Shown: positions 6,109 to 6,200 of the stretch, piece by piece
Position numbering within the stretch: the first letter of the stretch is position 1
Layout: each line of letters begins with the position of its first letter
Origin: a bacterium
GTDB lineage: Bacteria; UBP14; UBA6098; B30-G16
Direction: 5' to 3'
Assembly (NCBI GenBank): GCA_027064665.1
Contig: JAMOPH010000263.1
Location: 1-6,200, forward strand
Length of the DNA stretch: 6,200 nt
Notes under the pieces: model-generated
Databases searched by the model: none
Seen by the model: only the letters and a program-made list of their open reading frames with translations
What the model was told of the DNA's origin: nothing
Program-made: the position numbers and the translations under genes

Positions 6109-6200
6109 ATGAAACCGCGCGTGATGATAACAATAACGGCGCTTCTGGCGGCGCTTGTGTCGGCAATCGGCGCCGGGGAAATAGAATACAAGGCGGTTTT
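6109..6200 (+). CDS. N-terminus of a further exported protein (cut by window edge)
   Basis: 30 codons plus two bases are visible. The product begins MKPRVMITITALLAALVSAI and is then GAGEIEYKAV: a basic start, a hydrophobic core and a small-residue cleavage region, that is, a signal peptide. The start is 6 bases after the stop of the propeller gene, with GAGG at 6096-6099 placed 9 bases upstream. An overlapping ATG at 6102 in another frame gives a hydrophilic sequence with no signal and is less likely. The mature protein is not visible, so no function can be given. Its position fits a continuing operon of exported proteins. Confidence 0.7.
   Translation, partial: MKPRVMITITALLAALVSAIGAGEIEYKAV

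Noticed and set aside
6102..6200. ATG at 6102 overlapping the stop of the propeller gene
   Set aside because: The product would be hydrophilic and rich in Asp, Asn, Gly and Arg, while the frame from 6109 gives a clean signal peptide with a ribosome site at better spacing.

Overview
The window is a run of five consecutive plus-strand genes, four complete and one cut by the right edge. All five encode proteins that begin with an export signal. The genes are tightly packed, with gaps of 83 and 18 bases, an 11-base overlap and a 6-base gap. Base composition is fairly GC-rich (G/C favoured at third positions) and similar throughout. Strong AGGAGG-type ribosome sites precede the genes, and one protein ends in a type A sorting domain of the type IX secretion system (T9SS). 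Together these suggest an uncultured bacterium of the Fibrobacteres-Chlorobi-Bacteroidetes neighbourhood, such as a WOR-3, Cloacimonadota, KSB1 or Marinimicrobia-like lineage. True Bacteroidota rarely use strong Shine-Dalgarno sites. The phylum is inferred from style only.

Layout: (1) 37-2022, a 661-residue secreted protein: a glycoside-hydrolase-like TIM barrel, a Pro/Thr/Asp linker, two segments resembling pseudomurein-binding repeats, and a transglutaminase-fold cysteine-protease domain with an apparent Cys-His-Asp triad. (2) 2023-2105, a short gap with a GC-rich 10-bp inverted repeat. (3) 2106-2660, a short secreted protein built on the 'NYQGKL' head domain common at the start of tail-fibre-like surface proteins. 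(4) 2679-4715, a 678-residue fibre-like protein with the same head domain, three GNVGIGT repeats and an unusual Cys-rich C-terminal domain. (5) 4705-6102, a seven-repeat beta-propeller protein with a T9SS sorting tail. (6) 6109-right edge, the signal peptide of a further exported protein.

The most notable item is gene 1. By recall, its barrel, its repeats and its transglutaminase domain all resemble surface proteins and pseudomurein endoisopeptidases of Methanobacteriales and their viruses. Here the protein sits in what looks like a bacterial secretome cluster. A reasonable hypothesis is that the bacterium contacts or digests pseudomurein-walled methanogens: gene 1 would bind and cut wall material, and the fibre-like and propeller proteins would form attachment or surface structures. 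The domain resemblances come from reading the sequence. The ecological role is inference and has not been tested by any search.
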